From positions 1 through 52,781 of the forward strand of contig CAMAUY010000028.1 in the NCBI GenBank assembly GCA_945861565.1: a stretch of DNA of 52,781 bases, in the 5' to 3' direction. The position numbers and the translations under genes were made by a program. The notes under the pieces were generated by a model. It saw only the letters and a list, made by a program, of their open reading frames with translations, did no database searches and was not told where the DNA came from. Source of the DNA: Akkermansia muciniphila. Lineage in GTDB: Bacteria > Verrucomicrobiota > Verrucomicrobiia > Limisphaerales > UBA9464. Position 1 is the stretch's first letter. Each line of letters opens with the position of its first letter. Positions 7,805 to 16,619 of the stretch are shown here, one piece after another.

Positions 7805-10744
7805 ATGAAGCTGATCCTCGCCCGATTTGCGTCCAAAACGAACTCCATCATCGCTCGAGTTCTCGCTGGACTGACCCTTACTTTCGCAGTGGGGACATTG
7901 GCCGCTGCACGAACTCCCTGGACCGAGTCCCGTGTTCGTGGCTCGCCGGAGCCTCCGGCCCCATACCGCACCAAACCCGCCTTTCCGAATATACATTTCG
8001 AGAATCCAGTACATCTGGTTTCCGTTCCCGGCACCAACCTCCTCTTCCTCGCCCAGCAAAATGGCCGGATCTATTCGTTTCCTGGCGACCGCAAAACTGC
8101 GATCACGAATCTCGTCTTCGATCTGCGCGATCATCACCAGCCGTTCGATGCCATTTACGGCATGACGTTTCATCCAAAGTTTCGCGAAAATGGATTTATA
8201 TATCTGGCCTTTGTCGAGCCCGGTGGCCGAACCAATGGTTCCTATGTCTCCCGTTTCAAGGTAACTTTGGAGCCAACTCCTCGAATCGATCCCACCTCCG
8301 AACGTGTCATCCTTCAATGGCTTTCAGGTGGCCATAACGGCTGCGATATTCAGTTTGGTCCGGACGGCTACCTGTACATCTCGACCGGTGATGGCGCTCC
8401 GCCGGATCCGCCGGACATTTTGCGGACCGGACAGCGAGTGGATGATTTGCTCGCTTCCATTCTACGAATCGATGTGGACCACGCCGCAGACGGGCGCAAC
8501 TATCGAATCCCGTCGAGCAATCCATTTGTCAAGACACCCGGTGCCCGTGGCGAGGTTTGGGCGTATGGTTTTCGTAATCCGTGGCGGATTAGTTTTGGAC
8601 CAGACCGCGCGCTTTGGGTGGGGGACGTCGGCTGGGAGTTGTGGGAGATGCTGCACCGGGTCCGCAAAGGGGGGTATAACGCGGGCTGGAGTTTCGTCGA
8701 GGGTCGCAATCCGTCGGTGCGATCGGATGTCCTGCCCGGTCCAACGCCCATTCACCAGGCTCTGGTCGTCCATCCCCATAGCGAAGCATCGAGCATCACC
8801 GGTGGGCTGCATGTGCGATCCCGAAGACTGCCCGCCCTGACTGGCAGTTATGTGTACGGTGATTGGGAAACCGGCAAATTCTGGTCCGTTCGGAACAAAG
8901 GCGACAGGGTTACATCAATCCTCGAACTATGTGATACCACACTCCGGCCGATCGCGTTCAGTTACAATCCGGCGGGCGAACTGTTGATCGTGGATTATGC
9001 GGGTGGCATTCATGAGCTCGTAGCGAATGACAAGGCGCATGATCCGGCGCGCTTTCCGCGGCGTCTGAGCGCTACGGGAATCTTCGCGGACGCGGCCGCC
9101 CAGCGGCCGGCTGACGGCGTGATCGAGTACCGCATCCAAGCGGCGATGTGGTCCGATTATGCGACGGCGCGGCGCTGGATCGCAGCCCCGGGGACCAATG
9201 TCCTGGTGCCCGGCGAGAAATGGGGCTATCCGGCGGATACGGTCCTAGCGAAGACTCTCGAGCTCGATCTGGAAGCGGGGAAACCTGGGTCCCGACGCAA
9301 GATTGAAACCCAGCTGCTGCATTTCGACGGGCAAACGTGGCGCGCCTATTCCTACCGTTGGAATGACGCCCAGACGGATGCCGAATTGGTGCCCACGGGT
9401 GGGACGAACTCCGTAATCCACGTCAAGGATGCTGCTTTTCCGGGCGGCATTCGCCTGCAGAACTGGCGCTTCGCCAGCGGGACGGAATGTCTTCGTTGTC
9501 ACAACCCGTGGCCCGGCAACACGCTGGGCGTCACGCTCGATCAACTTAATACCCGCCCGCTGCAGGAAGGAGCGGCGACCGAGGCCGACCGGTTCATGCA
9601 GCTAGGCTTACTCGCCTCGCCAACCAACGGACTCACTCTGCCGCGAATTGCGGATCCCTACGATGATTCGCTTCCCGCGACCCATCGCGCCCGGGCGTGG
9701 CTGCATGTGAATTGTTCCGCCTGTCACCGATTCGGTGCGGGCGGATCTGTGGCCACTTTTCTGAATCAAGAGGTCGATGCGATGGGAACCCGGGCGATCG
9801 ATCAAAAGCCGATCCGCGGCGGATTCGGACTGACGGCGGCGCGAGTGATCGCCCCGGGTGAACCGTCCCGATCGACTCTATACTACAGGATCAATACCGA
9901 GGGCCCGGGACACATGCCGCACATTGGAGCGCGATTGGTCGACGAGCGCGGCATCGCCGCAGTCCGTGACTGGATTCGATCGCTTCCCGAAATAGTCCCT
10001 ACGAATTCTGTGCCGATCGATTCGGATCTAACGATTGCAAAGCAGCAGAGTGCCAGCACTATCGCCGCCATTCGAAAGTTACGGGACGCAAGCGACGTCG
10101 CGGAGCGAACGACGCTGGTCCAGCAACTGACATCGACTGCGAGTGGTGCGCTCGCACTTCTGGAAATCCTGCCGACCCTGGCGACTTCAGAACTTGTCGC
10201 GACCGCTGTCTCTTCGACGAATGCGTTTGCTCGCGATCTGTTTGAACGATTTCAGCCGGCCGAGCAGCGGCGGCATACCTTGGGTCCGCGATTTGATCCA
10301 AAGACCGTCCTTGCGCTCACCGGTGATCCGGACCGGGGCCGGCGCCTCTTTTTTTCGGATGGCGGGCCCAATTGCAGCCGATGTCATGCGTTGGGGGGCC
10401 ACGGACGTGCCTATGGGCCGGACCTGGGCCGCGTTGCGAAAAAGTACAAGCCCGCCGAACTCCTCGATCAATTGGTCAATCCGTCAAAAATCATCGCCCC
10501 GGAATTCACTCTGCGAATGATCGAAACTCGGGACGGACTGGCCTATACGGGTTTTGCGATTCGGGAATCGGCCTCGCAGCTCGTGCTGCGGACGGAGGAC
10601 CTGAAGGAGATGGACTTCACGAAGTCCGATTTGGCGACCGCGGTGAAAGCGGCAACCTCAGCCATGCCAGAAGGGTTGATGGACATTCTGACCGCCCAGG
10701 AAGCGGCGGACCTGCTATCGTTCCTGCGTAATCAGCGACCTTGA
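7805..10744 (+). CDS. PQQ-type sugar dehydrogenase fused to three cytochrome c motifs
   Basis: 979 residues with an N-terminal signal sequence (ARVLAGLTLTFAVGTLAAA). Residues ~50-420 resemble soluble aldose/sorbosone dehydrogenases that use PQQ: IHFENPVHLVSVPG, YGMTFHPKFRENGFIYLAF, GGHNGCDIQFGPDGYLYISTG, GEVWAYGFRNPWRISFGPD and GGYNAGWSFVEG. Three haem-attachment motifs follow. CLRCH lies near residue 563 and CSACH near residue 639. CSRCH near residue 858 opens a C-terminal haem-binding domain of the planctomycete TIGR02603 type (YGPDLGRVAKKY ... EFTLRMIETRDG). The protein could therefore oxidise a sugar or polyol and hand electrons along its own haem chain. It is third in the operon after the PPC and cytochrome-WD40 genes. 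The true substrate and PQQ binding cannot be read from the sequence. Confidence 0.87.
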   Translation: MKLILARFASKTNSIIARVLAGLTLTFAVGTLAAARTPWTESRVRGSPEPPAPYRTKPAFPNIHFENPVHLVSVPGTNLLFLAQQNGRIYSFPGDRKTAITNLVFDLRDHHQPFDAIYGMTFHPKFRENGFIYLAFVEPGGRTNGSYVSRFKVTLEPTPRIDPTSERVILQWLSGGHNGCDIQFGPDGYLYISTGDGAPPDPPDILRTGQRVDDLLASILRIDVDHAADGRNYRIPSSNPFVKTPGARGEVWAYGFRNPWRISFGPDRALWVGDVGWELWEMLHRVRKGGYNAGWSFVEGRNPSVRSDVLPGPTPIHQALVVHPHSEASSITGGLHVRSRRLPALTGSYVYGDWETGKFWSVRNKGDRVTSILELCDTTLRPIAFSYNPAGELLIVDYAGGIHELVANDKAHDPARFPRRLSATGIFADAAAQRPADGVIEYRIQAAMWSDYATARRWIAAPGTNVLVPGEKWGYPADTVLAKTLELDLEAGKPGSRRKIETQLLHFDGQTWRAYSYRWNDAQTDAELVPTGGTNSVIHVKDAAFPGGIRLQNWRFASGTECLRCHNPWPGNTLGVTLDQLNTRPLQEGAATEADRFMQLGLLASPTNGLTLPRIADPYDDSLPATHRARAWLHVNCSACHRFGAGGSVATFLNQEVDAMGTRAIDQKPIRGGFGLTAARVIAPGEPSRSTLYYRINTEGPGHMPHIGARLVDERGIAAVRDWIRSLPEIVPTNSVPIDSDLTIAKQQSASTIAAIRKLRDASDVAERTTLVQQLTSTASGALALLEILPTLATSELVATAVSSTNAFARDLFERFQPAEQRRHTLGPRFDPKTVLALTGDPDRGRRLFFSDGGPNCSRCHALGGHGRAYGPDLGRVAKKYKPAELLDQLVNPSKIIAPEFTLRMIETRDGLAYTGFAIRESASQLVLRTEDLKEMDFTKSDLATAVKAATSAMPEGLMDILTAQEAADLLSFLRNQRP

Positions 10745-10895
10745 AGACGCGAATTGGCGACCGGACGAACCGCGGATTCACACGGATTGACGCAGATAAG
10801 ACCCGAGCGGTTGCCTCTCGCCTTCGTGCGTAAGCTCTCGAACGTTGAAACCGTGTCTGAATCAGCGTCTATCTGCGTGCATCCGCGGTTCCAAC
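10745..10895. repeat. Dispersed repeat family A, diverged copy 2
   Basis: Sits between the convergent multihaem dehydrogenase and nadB genes. GAACCGCGGATTCAC (from 10767) and the inverted GTGCATCCGCGGTTC (ending 10891) form about 34-base imperfect arms around a ~55-base loop, with the ATCTGCGT/ACGCAGAT sub-repeats typical of this family. The position suggests it could double as a bidirectional transcription end. No gene is visible in it. Confidence 0.65.
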
Positions 10896-10925
10896 TCCGG
10901 CTTCCCATGTAAAACACGCTCAACT

Positions 10926-12521
10926 TCAAATCCGAGACCAGCGCACAACGGAATCCCGTTGCCCCCACGCCGGGTCGGCATGAGGGAAATCGAGATTGTA
11001 GTGGAGTCCTCGACTTTCCGGCCGTTGCAAGGCACACGCGACGATCAGTTCGGCGACGGTTGCAATATTCCGGAGTTCCAGCAGGTCGCTGGTAACGATA
11101 AAATCCCAGTAATACTCGCGGATTTCTCCCTGCAGATTGGCAAGCCGGTTTTCAGCGCGGTGCAGCCGCTTATTCGTCCGAACGATCCCCACGTAATCCC
11201 ACATTAAGCGCCGGATTTCATCCCAGTTGTGAGAAACGACAACGAGTTCATCGGCGTTGTGGGCTTTGCCCGTCTGCCAGGGGGGCACCGCACCGAGCGG
11301 TTCCGGGATCGCCTGTGACAGCACTCGGCGGGCCGCCCGGTGTGCGCACACGAGCGCTTCAAGGAGTGAATTGCTCGCGAGACGGTTGGCCCCGTGCAGG
11401 CCGGTGCAGGCAACCTCACCCACCGCAAACAATCCCGGCAGATCGCTCTCGCCGTCCAACGTGGTCACAACACCCCCACATTGATAGTGTGCCGCCGGCA
11501 CTACCGGAATCCATTCCTTGGTGATGTCTAATCCCAATTCCAGGCAACGGCGGTAGATGGTCGGAAAATGGTCGATAATGAACGGTGCTGGCTTATGGGT
11601 TATATCCAGAAAAACACACGGCGCACCCGTCCGCTTCATCTCGGAATCGATCGCCCGGGCTACAATATCTCGCGGTGCCAGTTCCTCGCGATCGTCGTAC
11701 CGAGCCATGAACTGCTTTCCATCCGCCGCGCGGAGCAATCCACCTTCGCCGCGGACGGCTTCTGTGATCAAGAATGACTTGGCCTTCGGGTGGTGAAGAC
11801 ACGTCGGGTGAAACTGAATGAACTCCATGTTGGCGATGGTCGCCCCAGCCCGGTATGCCATCGCCACACCGTCCCCAGTCGCGATATCTGGGTTGGTCGT
11901 GTAAAGGTAGACCTTTCCGCAACCGCCCGTGGCCAAAATCACCACGGGTGCCAGGAACAGATCAACGCGTCCCGCCGGAGCATTCAACACGTAGGCGCCG
12001 GCCACACGATTTGGCCCCGACAGGCCCGCCTTGGCGGTGGTGACCAAATCTACGGCGAAATGATTCTCAAAAACGAAAATGTTCCGGTGGGTCGCGACCG
12101 CCTTGAGCAAGGCCCGCTCGATCTCCGCCCCGGTTGCATCCTTCGCGTGCAGAATTCGTCGGCGAGAATGTCCTCCCTCCCGGGTCAGATCGAGCTGGCC
12201 ATCTCGCTCCGTAAACTGGGTTCCCAGGTCGATCAGTTCGGCAATCCGTTCGGGCCCCTCCTGAATAATGGTTCGAACCGCGGCTTCCCGGCACAATCCG
12301 GCCCCGGCGATGAGCGTATCCCGGACATGCAATTCGAAGGAATCTTCCGAACTGGTCACGGATGCGATCCCACCCTGAGCCCAATTCGTATTGGAGTCCG
12401 CTCGATTCTTTTTCGTAACAATCGCCACGCGTCCTTGTTCGGCGACGCGGAGGGCAAACGTCAGACCCGCGATTCCGCTGCCAAGAATCAAAAAATCGAA
12501 TGAATGCGTTTCAGAGGTCAT
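10926..12521 (-). CDS. nadB: L-aspartate oxidase
   Basis: 531 residues from the ATG at 12521. The longer frame to 12680 reads through a hairpin repeat and is discarded. The enzyme oxidises L-aspartate to iminoaspartate with FAD, the first step of de novo NAD synthesis, in the cytosol. The FAD-binding motif GSGIAG is at residues 14-19. Other family hallmarks are [54 protein letters not shown] and [18 protein letters not shown]. The C-terminal helical domain ends in [13 protein letters not shown]. Full length for the family. No nadA or nadC is nearby, so the gene appears to be transcribed separately from khpB, 255 bases upstream. Confidence 0.95.
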   Translation of the reverse strand: MTSETHSFDFLILGSGIAGLTFALRVAEQGRVAIVTKKNRADSNTNWAQGGIASVTSSEDSFELHVRDTLIAGAGLCREAAVRTIIQEGPERIAELIDLGTQFTERDGQLDLTREGGHSRRRILHAKDATGAEIERALLKAVATHRNIFVFENHFAVDLVTTAKAGLSGPNRVAGAYVLNAPAGRVDLFLAPVVILATGGCGKVYLYTTNPDIATGDGVAMAYRAGATIANMEFIQFHPTCLHHPKAKSFLITEAVRGEGGLLRAADGKQFMARYDDREELAPRDIVARAIDSEMKRTGAPCVFLDITHKPAPFIIDHFPTIYRRCLELGLDITKEWIPVVPAAHYQCGGVVTTLDGESDLPGLFAVGEVACTGLHGANRLASNSLLEALVCAHRAARRVLSQAIPEPLGAVPPWQTGKAHNADELVVVSHNWDEIRRLMWDYVGIVRTNKRLHRAENRLANLQGEIREYYWDFIVTSDLLELRNIATVAELIVACALQRPESRGLHYNLDFPHADPAWGQRDSVVRWSRI

Positions 12522-12598
12522 AACTCGATCGGCTGCAGCAGGGCGAACCGAGAGGAGGTGGGTTGGAGGAGGCCTTCGCTCGACCCATGAATCGACTC

Positions 12599-12675
12599 CC
12601 TGGGAGCGCTGGCATCCTGCCGGCGAGCCTGCAGAGATGATCAACACCCGCCGGCAGGAAGCCAGCGCTCCCAGG
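12599..12675. repeat. Long hairpin repeat (family C, copy 1)
   Basis: Two 27-base arms (12599-12625 and 12649-12675) are complementary at 26 of 27 positions around a 23-base loop. The arm opens CCTGGGAGCGCTGGC and ends CCTGCCGGCG. Outside the arms CATGAA (left) and TTCATGG (right) extend the symmetry with a short bulge. The flank TTCATGGTCCCAAT is shared with the element at 23060-23135. It lies between khpB and nadB on the minus strand, where it would be transcribed and could fold into a very stable RNA stem. Confidence 0.85.
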
Positions 12676-12776
12676 TTCATGGTCCCAATTCATGTCCATT
12701 CGTTGGAAAACCTCCCTCGCCATGAATCGTCCCCCTTTGGACAGCACGACAACCCGCAGTACGGTCACCACCGCGG

Positions 12777-13229
12777 TCAAACCCGCTTTGGTCTTAAAAG
12801 AATCACCTTCTTTTCGCTCCCCTCCACCTCAACGCTGTGGGTTTCGATGTCGGGATCTTCCTTCAATGCCTGATGAACGATTCGCCGGTCGAAGGCATTC
12901 ATCGGTTCGAGCTCGATGATATCACCCCAACGTCGAACCTTCTCCGCGGCGTCTTTCGCCCGCTTGATCAGTTGTTCGCGCGCCTGGGTCCGGTATCCAC
13001 CCACATCGAGCATCACCTTGGGTGCCCGCTCGTCCCCTCGGAAAAGCATTCGATTGAGAACATATTGCAGATCACCCAACGTCTGACCTTGGCGACCGAT
13101 CAGGCGGCCGGGGTCGTCGGTTTTGATGTCCAGCAACAAGCCGTCGTCGAAGGTTTGCGATTCGACCGTGGCAGTGAATCCCAGAAGCGTGAGCAACTGT
13201 TCGAGGGTGGCTTTAGGTTCGAGCGACAT
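12777..13229 (-). CDS. khpB: KH-R3H RNA-binding protein (Jag/KhpB)
   Basis: 150 residues. A type II KH domain carries the GXXG-like element in GRLIGRQGQTLGDLQYVLNRM (residues ~40-60 region). An R3H domain follows, with LEPMNAFDRRIVHQALKED and ETHSVEVEGSEKK. The N-terminal Jag_N domain of the Bacillus protein is absent. In other bacteria this protein partners KhpA as an RNA chaperone affecting cell envelope and division, and its gene follows yidC, as here (66-base gap). A TATAAT hexamer lies nine bases before the start codon, so it may also have its own promoter. Confidence 0.9.
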   Translation of the reverse strand: MSLEPKATLEQLLTLLGFTATVESQTFDDGLLLDIKTDDPGRLIGRQGQTLGDLQYVLNRMLFRGDERAPKVMLDVGGYRTQAREQLIKRAKDAAEKVRRWGDIIELEPMNAFDRRIVHQALKEDPDIETHSVEVEGSEKKVILLRPKRV

Positions 13230-13238
13230 ACGGATGAA

Positions 13239-13244
13239 TTATAA
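13239..13244 (-). promoter_or_regulatory. Possible -10 element of khpB
   Basis: On the minus strand a perfect TATAAT ends nine bases before the khpB ATG at 13229, and no Shine-Dalgarno sequence lies between. A transcript started from it would be leaderless or nearly so. I see no good -35 hexamer at the right distance, so this is tentative. Confidence 0.3.
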
Positions 13245-13295
13245 AGGGTTCGTCGGACGCCCCGCCGGAGCGGGAACATGGAAGAGTCAGCACGG

Positions 13296-15044
13296 TTACC
13301 GTCGCTTCACAGGGGCCACTGCCGTCACCGGGGTCGGGGTCGGTGCGCTATTCGTTAATTTCGTCTGCAGGATCGTTAGCAGATTTTGCAGGGTCCAGTA
13401 AAGGGCCAAGCCACACGAGTAGTTATAAATCACCATCACAAACATCAGCGGCATGTACCGCATCATTTTCTGCTGCGCCGGATCCATCTGCGGCGACATC
13501 GGCGTCAGGTGGGACTGCCACATGATTGTGATGATGTAAAACACCGGCATCAAATTGAATGGCAGGTTCAAATACGGAATGACAAAGAGCGTGTCCGGAG
13601 AGGACAGGTCGCACATCCAGAGAAAACTTGCTCCGCGCAATTCGATGGCACTGCGGAGCATGGTGAATAGTCCAAAAAACACCGGAATCTGGATAAGCAT
13701 CGGCAGGCAACCGACCGCGGGATTGATTTTCTTTTCCCGCATGAACTCCATCATCTTTTGCTGCTGCTTCGTTGGATTGTCCTTGTACTTCTCCTTGAGC
13801 GCATTGAGTTGGGGTTGCATTTCCGCCATCCGTTTGGCGGATCGAGTGCTCATGGCTGTCAGCGGCCAGAAAACAGCCTTGATCAGTGCCGTCAGCACCA
13901 CGATGCACCAACCGTAGCCGAGGCCCAGATTGTTTAGCCCGTTCAGACACAACAGGAGCAGTTTCGCAAAAAATGTCGCCCCCGGAAAGATGCTCGCAAA
14001 CCCCATCACTTCATCGAGTTTCGGCTCCAGGCGTTGTAACGTGAAATAGCGCTTGGGCCCGGCATAAACCTGGAATTTCCGCTCGACCCCCTGCCCGGGT
14101 GCCAGATTCGTCGATGCGAAATGCATCAGGGTCCGCACACCCATCGGCAGCCGTACCGCCTGTGGGTCTTCCGCAATCTGCTCGGCCGGGGGCGGCGGCA
14201 TGGGAATGTTCTGAGCGGTTAGGTTGGTCGCCATCGAATCCGGCACGGTGACCATGGCGAAAAACTGATTGTGAATCGCCCCCCAAACCACGCGACCATT
14301 GGCCTTGGCATCCATCTCCTGCAATGGCTTGGTCGGTACACACAAAAACCCGGGGACCGACACCCAACCGATGGTGTCCCGACTCTTGTTTCCATCGAAC
14401 CACATCACTCCCATCATGTCGGCGACATCGTGGGTATTCATGGGCGTCGCCGTGCCGATCTCCCAGGATTGCATCGGAAGGGCAACCGCCTGGGTTGCGA
14501 TATTCTGGATACGAGCCGTCACGACAAATTGATGATTCGATCCCAGGGTGAATTCCTTGACGATCTGCAATCCCGAGGTCGTGACCTTTTCCGCCCGAAC
14601 GCCGGTCGCGGTCCGCGACAATTCGTACGCACCGTCCTCATCGAGTCCCTTGTCGAGTGCGAAGGCCGGGGCGAACCCACTTCGGTTGAGGGCGGCCAAA
14701 TTGGTGGAGATAAATCGTTTGTTCGGACCGCACGGGATTGCCTCCGGATATCCCTTGAGCGCAATTTCTTTCACGCCACCGCCGTGCGAAGTGACGGTAA
14801 AGATAAACTCCGAATTCTCGAGGATCATCCGCTGCTCGGAAGCGGATGGCGCAATTCGCTGAGAGGACGAAGCCAGGGGGACGACGGCGGGCGTTCCGGG
14901 TTGAGCGTTCGCTAACGGAACCGTCGACGGTCCATTGGAATCCGCCGCCAATCGCGATGCAGAATAGGAATGATTCATCCACCACATCCAGACCGCGAGG
15001 AGGACGAAGGAGACGCCAACAACAATTTTTCCCGTACGATCCAT
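13296..15044 (-). CDS. yidC: Membrane protein insertase YidC
   Basis: 582 residues, the length of Gram-negative YidC. An N-terminal membrane anchor (residues ~5-25, IVVGVSFVLLAVWMWWM) precedes a large periplasmic beta-domain to about residue 360. The conserved insertase core follows with its hydrophobic segments (GYGWCIVVLTALIKAVFWPLT, CLPMLIQIPVFFGLFTML, YLNLPFNLMPVFYIITIMW, MPLMFVMVIYNYSCGLALYW). The charged residue in the hydrophilic groove is lysine (LTALIK) where E. coli has arginine, a variation I recall from other phyla. It inserts inner-membrane proteins with or without the Sec translocon. It follows yidD by 39 bases in the rpmH-rnpA-yidD-yidC-khpB block. Confidence 0.97.
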   Translation of the reverse strand: MDRTGKIVVGVSFVLLAVWMWWMNHSYSASRLAADSNGPSTVPLANAQPGTPAVVPLASSSQRIAPSASEQRMILENSEFIFTVTSHGGGVKEIALKGYPEAIPCGPNKRFISTNLAALNRSGFAPAFALDKGLDEDGAYELSRTATGVRAEKVTTSGLQIVKEFTLGSNHQFVVTARIQNIATQAVALPMQSWEIGTATPMNTHDVADMMGVMWFDGNKSRDTIGWVSVPGFLCVPTKPLQEMDAKANGRVVWGAIHNQFFAMVTVPDSMATNLTAQNIPMPPPPAEQIAEDPQAVRLPMGVRTLMHFASTNLAPGQGVERKFQVYAGPKRYFTLQRLEPKLDEVMGFASIFPGATFFAKLLLLCLNGLNNLGLGYGWCIVVLTALIKAVFWPLTAMSTRSAKRMAEMQPQLNALKEKYKDNPTKQQQKMMEFMREKKINPAVGCLPMLIQIPVFFGLFTMLRSAIELRGASFLWMCDLSSPDTLFVIPYLNLPFNLMPVFYIITIMWQSHLTPMSPQMDPAQQKMMRYMPLMFVMVIYNYSCGLALYWTLQNLLTILQTKLTNSAPTPTPVTAVAPVKRR

Positions 15045-15083
15045 GAAAGGGCTAAGAGGTACGGCCCGTGAGAGCCGGAGTTA

Positions 15084-15371
15084 TCAGAGGTGAACGCACT
15101 TCGATGAAGATCGCTGCGTTGGGGTCGGCACGGGGTCCCATCCGCCGGCATTCCAGGGATGGCAACGGCAGATTCGGTGAATGGCTAGCCGGGAACCCGC
15201 AATGGGTCCGTGCCAGGTTACCGACTCGACCGCGTATGCGGAGCAGGTGGGAGCAAAACGGCACGCCGCCTGAGGCCCCAACAGGACGTGTTTCAAAGGT
15301 GAAAGAAATCGACGATACACCCTCAAAAGGAGCAGCAAACTCCCCTGCAGCAACGGCAGCACGAATCTCAA
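15084..15371 (-). CDS. yidD: Membrane protein insertion efficiency factor YidD
   Basis: About 95 residues. The family signature is intact: [55 protein letters not shown] place the start at the TTG at 15371, because GGAGG lies eight bases upstream and the codon overlaps the rnpA stop as TTGA. A GTG at 15413 gives a longer form, and a GTG at 15362 a shorter one. The protein has an amphipathic helix and acts at the inner membrane with YidC, whose gene follows directly. Confidence 0.9.
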   Translation of the reverse strand: MRFVLPLLQGSLLLLLRVYRRFLSPLKHVLLGPQAACRFAPTCSAYAVESVTWHGPIAGSRLAIHRICRCHPWNAGGWDPVPTPTQRSSSKCVHL

Positions 15372-15835
15372 ACGACAGCGACCTCCGGTTGCAGCAGCTT
15401 TGCCCGCCGGCACGCGGCAACAAAATCGAACTCCACCCCAGCTTGGCCAAGGCTGCCAATCGATTTCCGTGCGATGATCACGAGGTCACATCCCCCTTGC
15501 AGACGGGCTCGATGAATGCGGAACGCCTCACGCACCAGGCGCCGGGCGCGGTTACGCACCACTGCCCCGCCAATTCTGCGGCTCGTGATGACACCCAAGC
15601 GAGTGCTGCGGATTGGAAGCTGAACAGCGCGGATTCCATTGATTCGATCATCGGCTCCAATGCCCGCCTCCACCTCACCACACTGCCAGTTGAGAATCAG
15701 ACAGCCTTGAGTGAGCCGCTTGCCCGTGTCCTTGAGCCGGGTGAAATCCCGTGATTCGCGGATGCGGACGCTTCGCGGAAACGTCTGAATGCGTAGTGCG
15801 GGCACGGAGTGAGAACCAAGCCCCGCGATGATCAA
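15368..15835 (-). CDS. rnpA: Ribonuclease P protein component
   Basis: Protein subunit of RNase P, which removes 5' leaders from pre-tRNAs with its RNA partner. The family motif [15 protein letters not shown] is present, along with [10 protein letters not shown] near the start, [11 protein letters not shown] and [10 protein letters not shown]. The start is uncertain. A TTG at 15835 overlaps the rpmH stop as TTGA, matching the rnpA-yidD junction. A GTG at 15805 would trim ten residues and give a more usual N-terminus. Position between rpmH and yidD is the conserved order. Confidence 0.93.
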   Translation of the reverse strand: MIIAGLGSHSVPALRIQTFPRSVRIRESRDFTRLKDTGKRLTQGCLILNWQCGEVEAGIGADDRINGIRAVQLPIRSTRLGVITSRRIGGAVVRNRARRLVREAFRIHRARLQGGCDLVIIARKSIGSLGQAGVEFDFVAACRRAKLLQPEVAVV

Positions 15836-15969
15836 ACCGGCGTCAGACGACTCCGCCCCTGTCGGCGGCGGTTGGACAAGGTGGCGCGACCCCCTCGGGT
15901 CGCCATGCGCGCCCGGAAGCCGTGCTGACGCTGACGTCGAATCTTGGAAGGCTGGTATTGGCGTTTCAT
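15832..15969 (-). CDS. rpmH: 50S ribosomal protein L34
   Basis: A 45-codon gene. It begins [18 protein letters not shown] and continues [21 protein letters not shown], the L34 consensus. Very basic, as expected of this large-subunit protein. Its TGA overlaps the TTG proposed for rnpA. A promoter-like pair and a short stem-loop lie in its leader. Confidence 0.96.
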   Translation of the reverse strand: MKRQYQPSKIRRQRQHGFRARMATRGGRATLSNRRRQGRSRLTPV

Positions 15970-15987
15970 AAATGATAGAAATCTGGA

Positions 15988-16038
15988 TTCCCGTTCACGG
16001 GAAGCCAGGGACTTTAACTATCGATCGAGTGCAGTCAA
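15988..16038 (-). promoter_or_regulatory. Putative rpmH promoter and leader hairpin
   Basis: Reading the minus strand, TTGACT (16038-16033) is followed after 16 bases by TAAAGT (16016-16011), a plausible sigma-70 -35/-10 pair upstream of rpmH. Downstream in the leader is TTCCCGTGAACGGGAA (16003-15988), a perfect 7-bp inverted repeat with a two-base centre. It could be an operator or a leader stem-loop. Confidence 0.45.
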
Positions 16039-16081
16039 GCCTGCCCGGATTCCAAAAATGCATGCTTGGCTCGCTGAAATC

Positions 16082-16525
16082 TCACTTCGGCATCATCCCC
16101 GCCAGAGTAATTTCACCCTCGAGCAGGACGCGGTTACCCACGGTTGCGTCCACCCGCGCCTGCAACAATGCTCCCATCCGGGCAAGGACCTTAGCCTGCA
16201 GCGTGATACATTCCCCCGGACGCGCCGTCCCCAAGATCTTGATGGCCCGTACCGCCGTGAGTTTGAGCCCGTCGAGAGGCGGCTGCCTACGGTCACACTG
16301 GGCAACCACGCCCGCTAACTGGGCGACCGCTTCAATGATCAAAACCCCGGGCATCATCGGTTCGTCGGGAAAATGGCCGCGAAGGAATGCCTCGTCTCCC
16401 CGCACCGTATAAAGGCCTACTCCGCGAACGCCAGGATCCAACTCCAGCATACAATCTACGAAACGGAACTCGGGGCCGTGGGGCAGCTTATCGAGGGCGG
16501 ATTTGGCAGGATCAATGGAAATCAT
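16082..16525 (-). CDS. FabZ-like 3-hydroxyacyl-ACP dehydratase
   Basis: 147 residues from the ATG at 16525; an earlier in-frame start at 16579 adds 18 residues without family resemblance. The hot-dog-fold dehydratase signature is intact: LPHGPEFRFVD near residue 14, then GHFPDEPMMPGVLIIEAVAQLAG with catalytic His51 and Glu65. The enzyme would dehydrate 3-hydroxyacyl-ACP in a fatty-acid or polyene pathway. Housekeeping fabZ usually sits with lpx genes. Here it lies beside genes resembling aryl-polyene accessory functions, so a role as the dehydratase of a specialised polyene pathway is possible. Sequence alone does not separate the two. Confidence 0.85.
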   Translation of the reverse strand: MISIDPAKSALDKLPHGPEFRFVDCMLELDPGVRGVGLYTVRGDEAFLRGHFPDEPMMPGVLIIEAVAQLAGVVAQCDRRQPPLDGLKLTAVRAIKILGTARPGECITLQAKVLARMGALLQARVDATVGNRVLLEGEITLAGMMPK

Positions 16526-16619
16526 GCGTCGGGAAGTCTTCCACGGCTGGACGTGAATTGCGATCTTGAACCGGAACACCCCCTCACCCAGCCTTTGCTA
16601 CGGCCTCGCACGGCATTCG

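Noticed and set aside
15840..16081. Replication origin near rpmH
   Set aside because: No dnaA gene and no DnaA-box cluster is visible; the gene upstream is the FabZ-like dehydratase.
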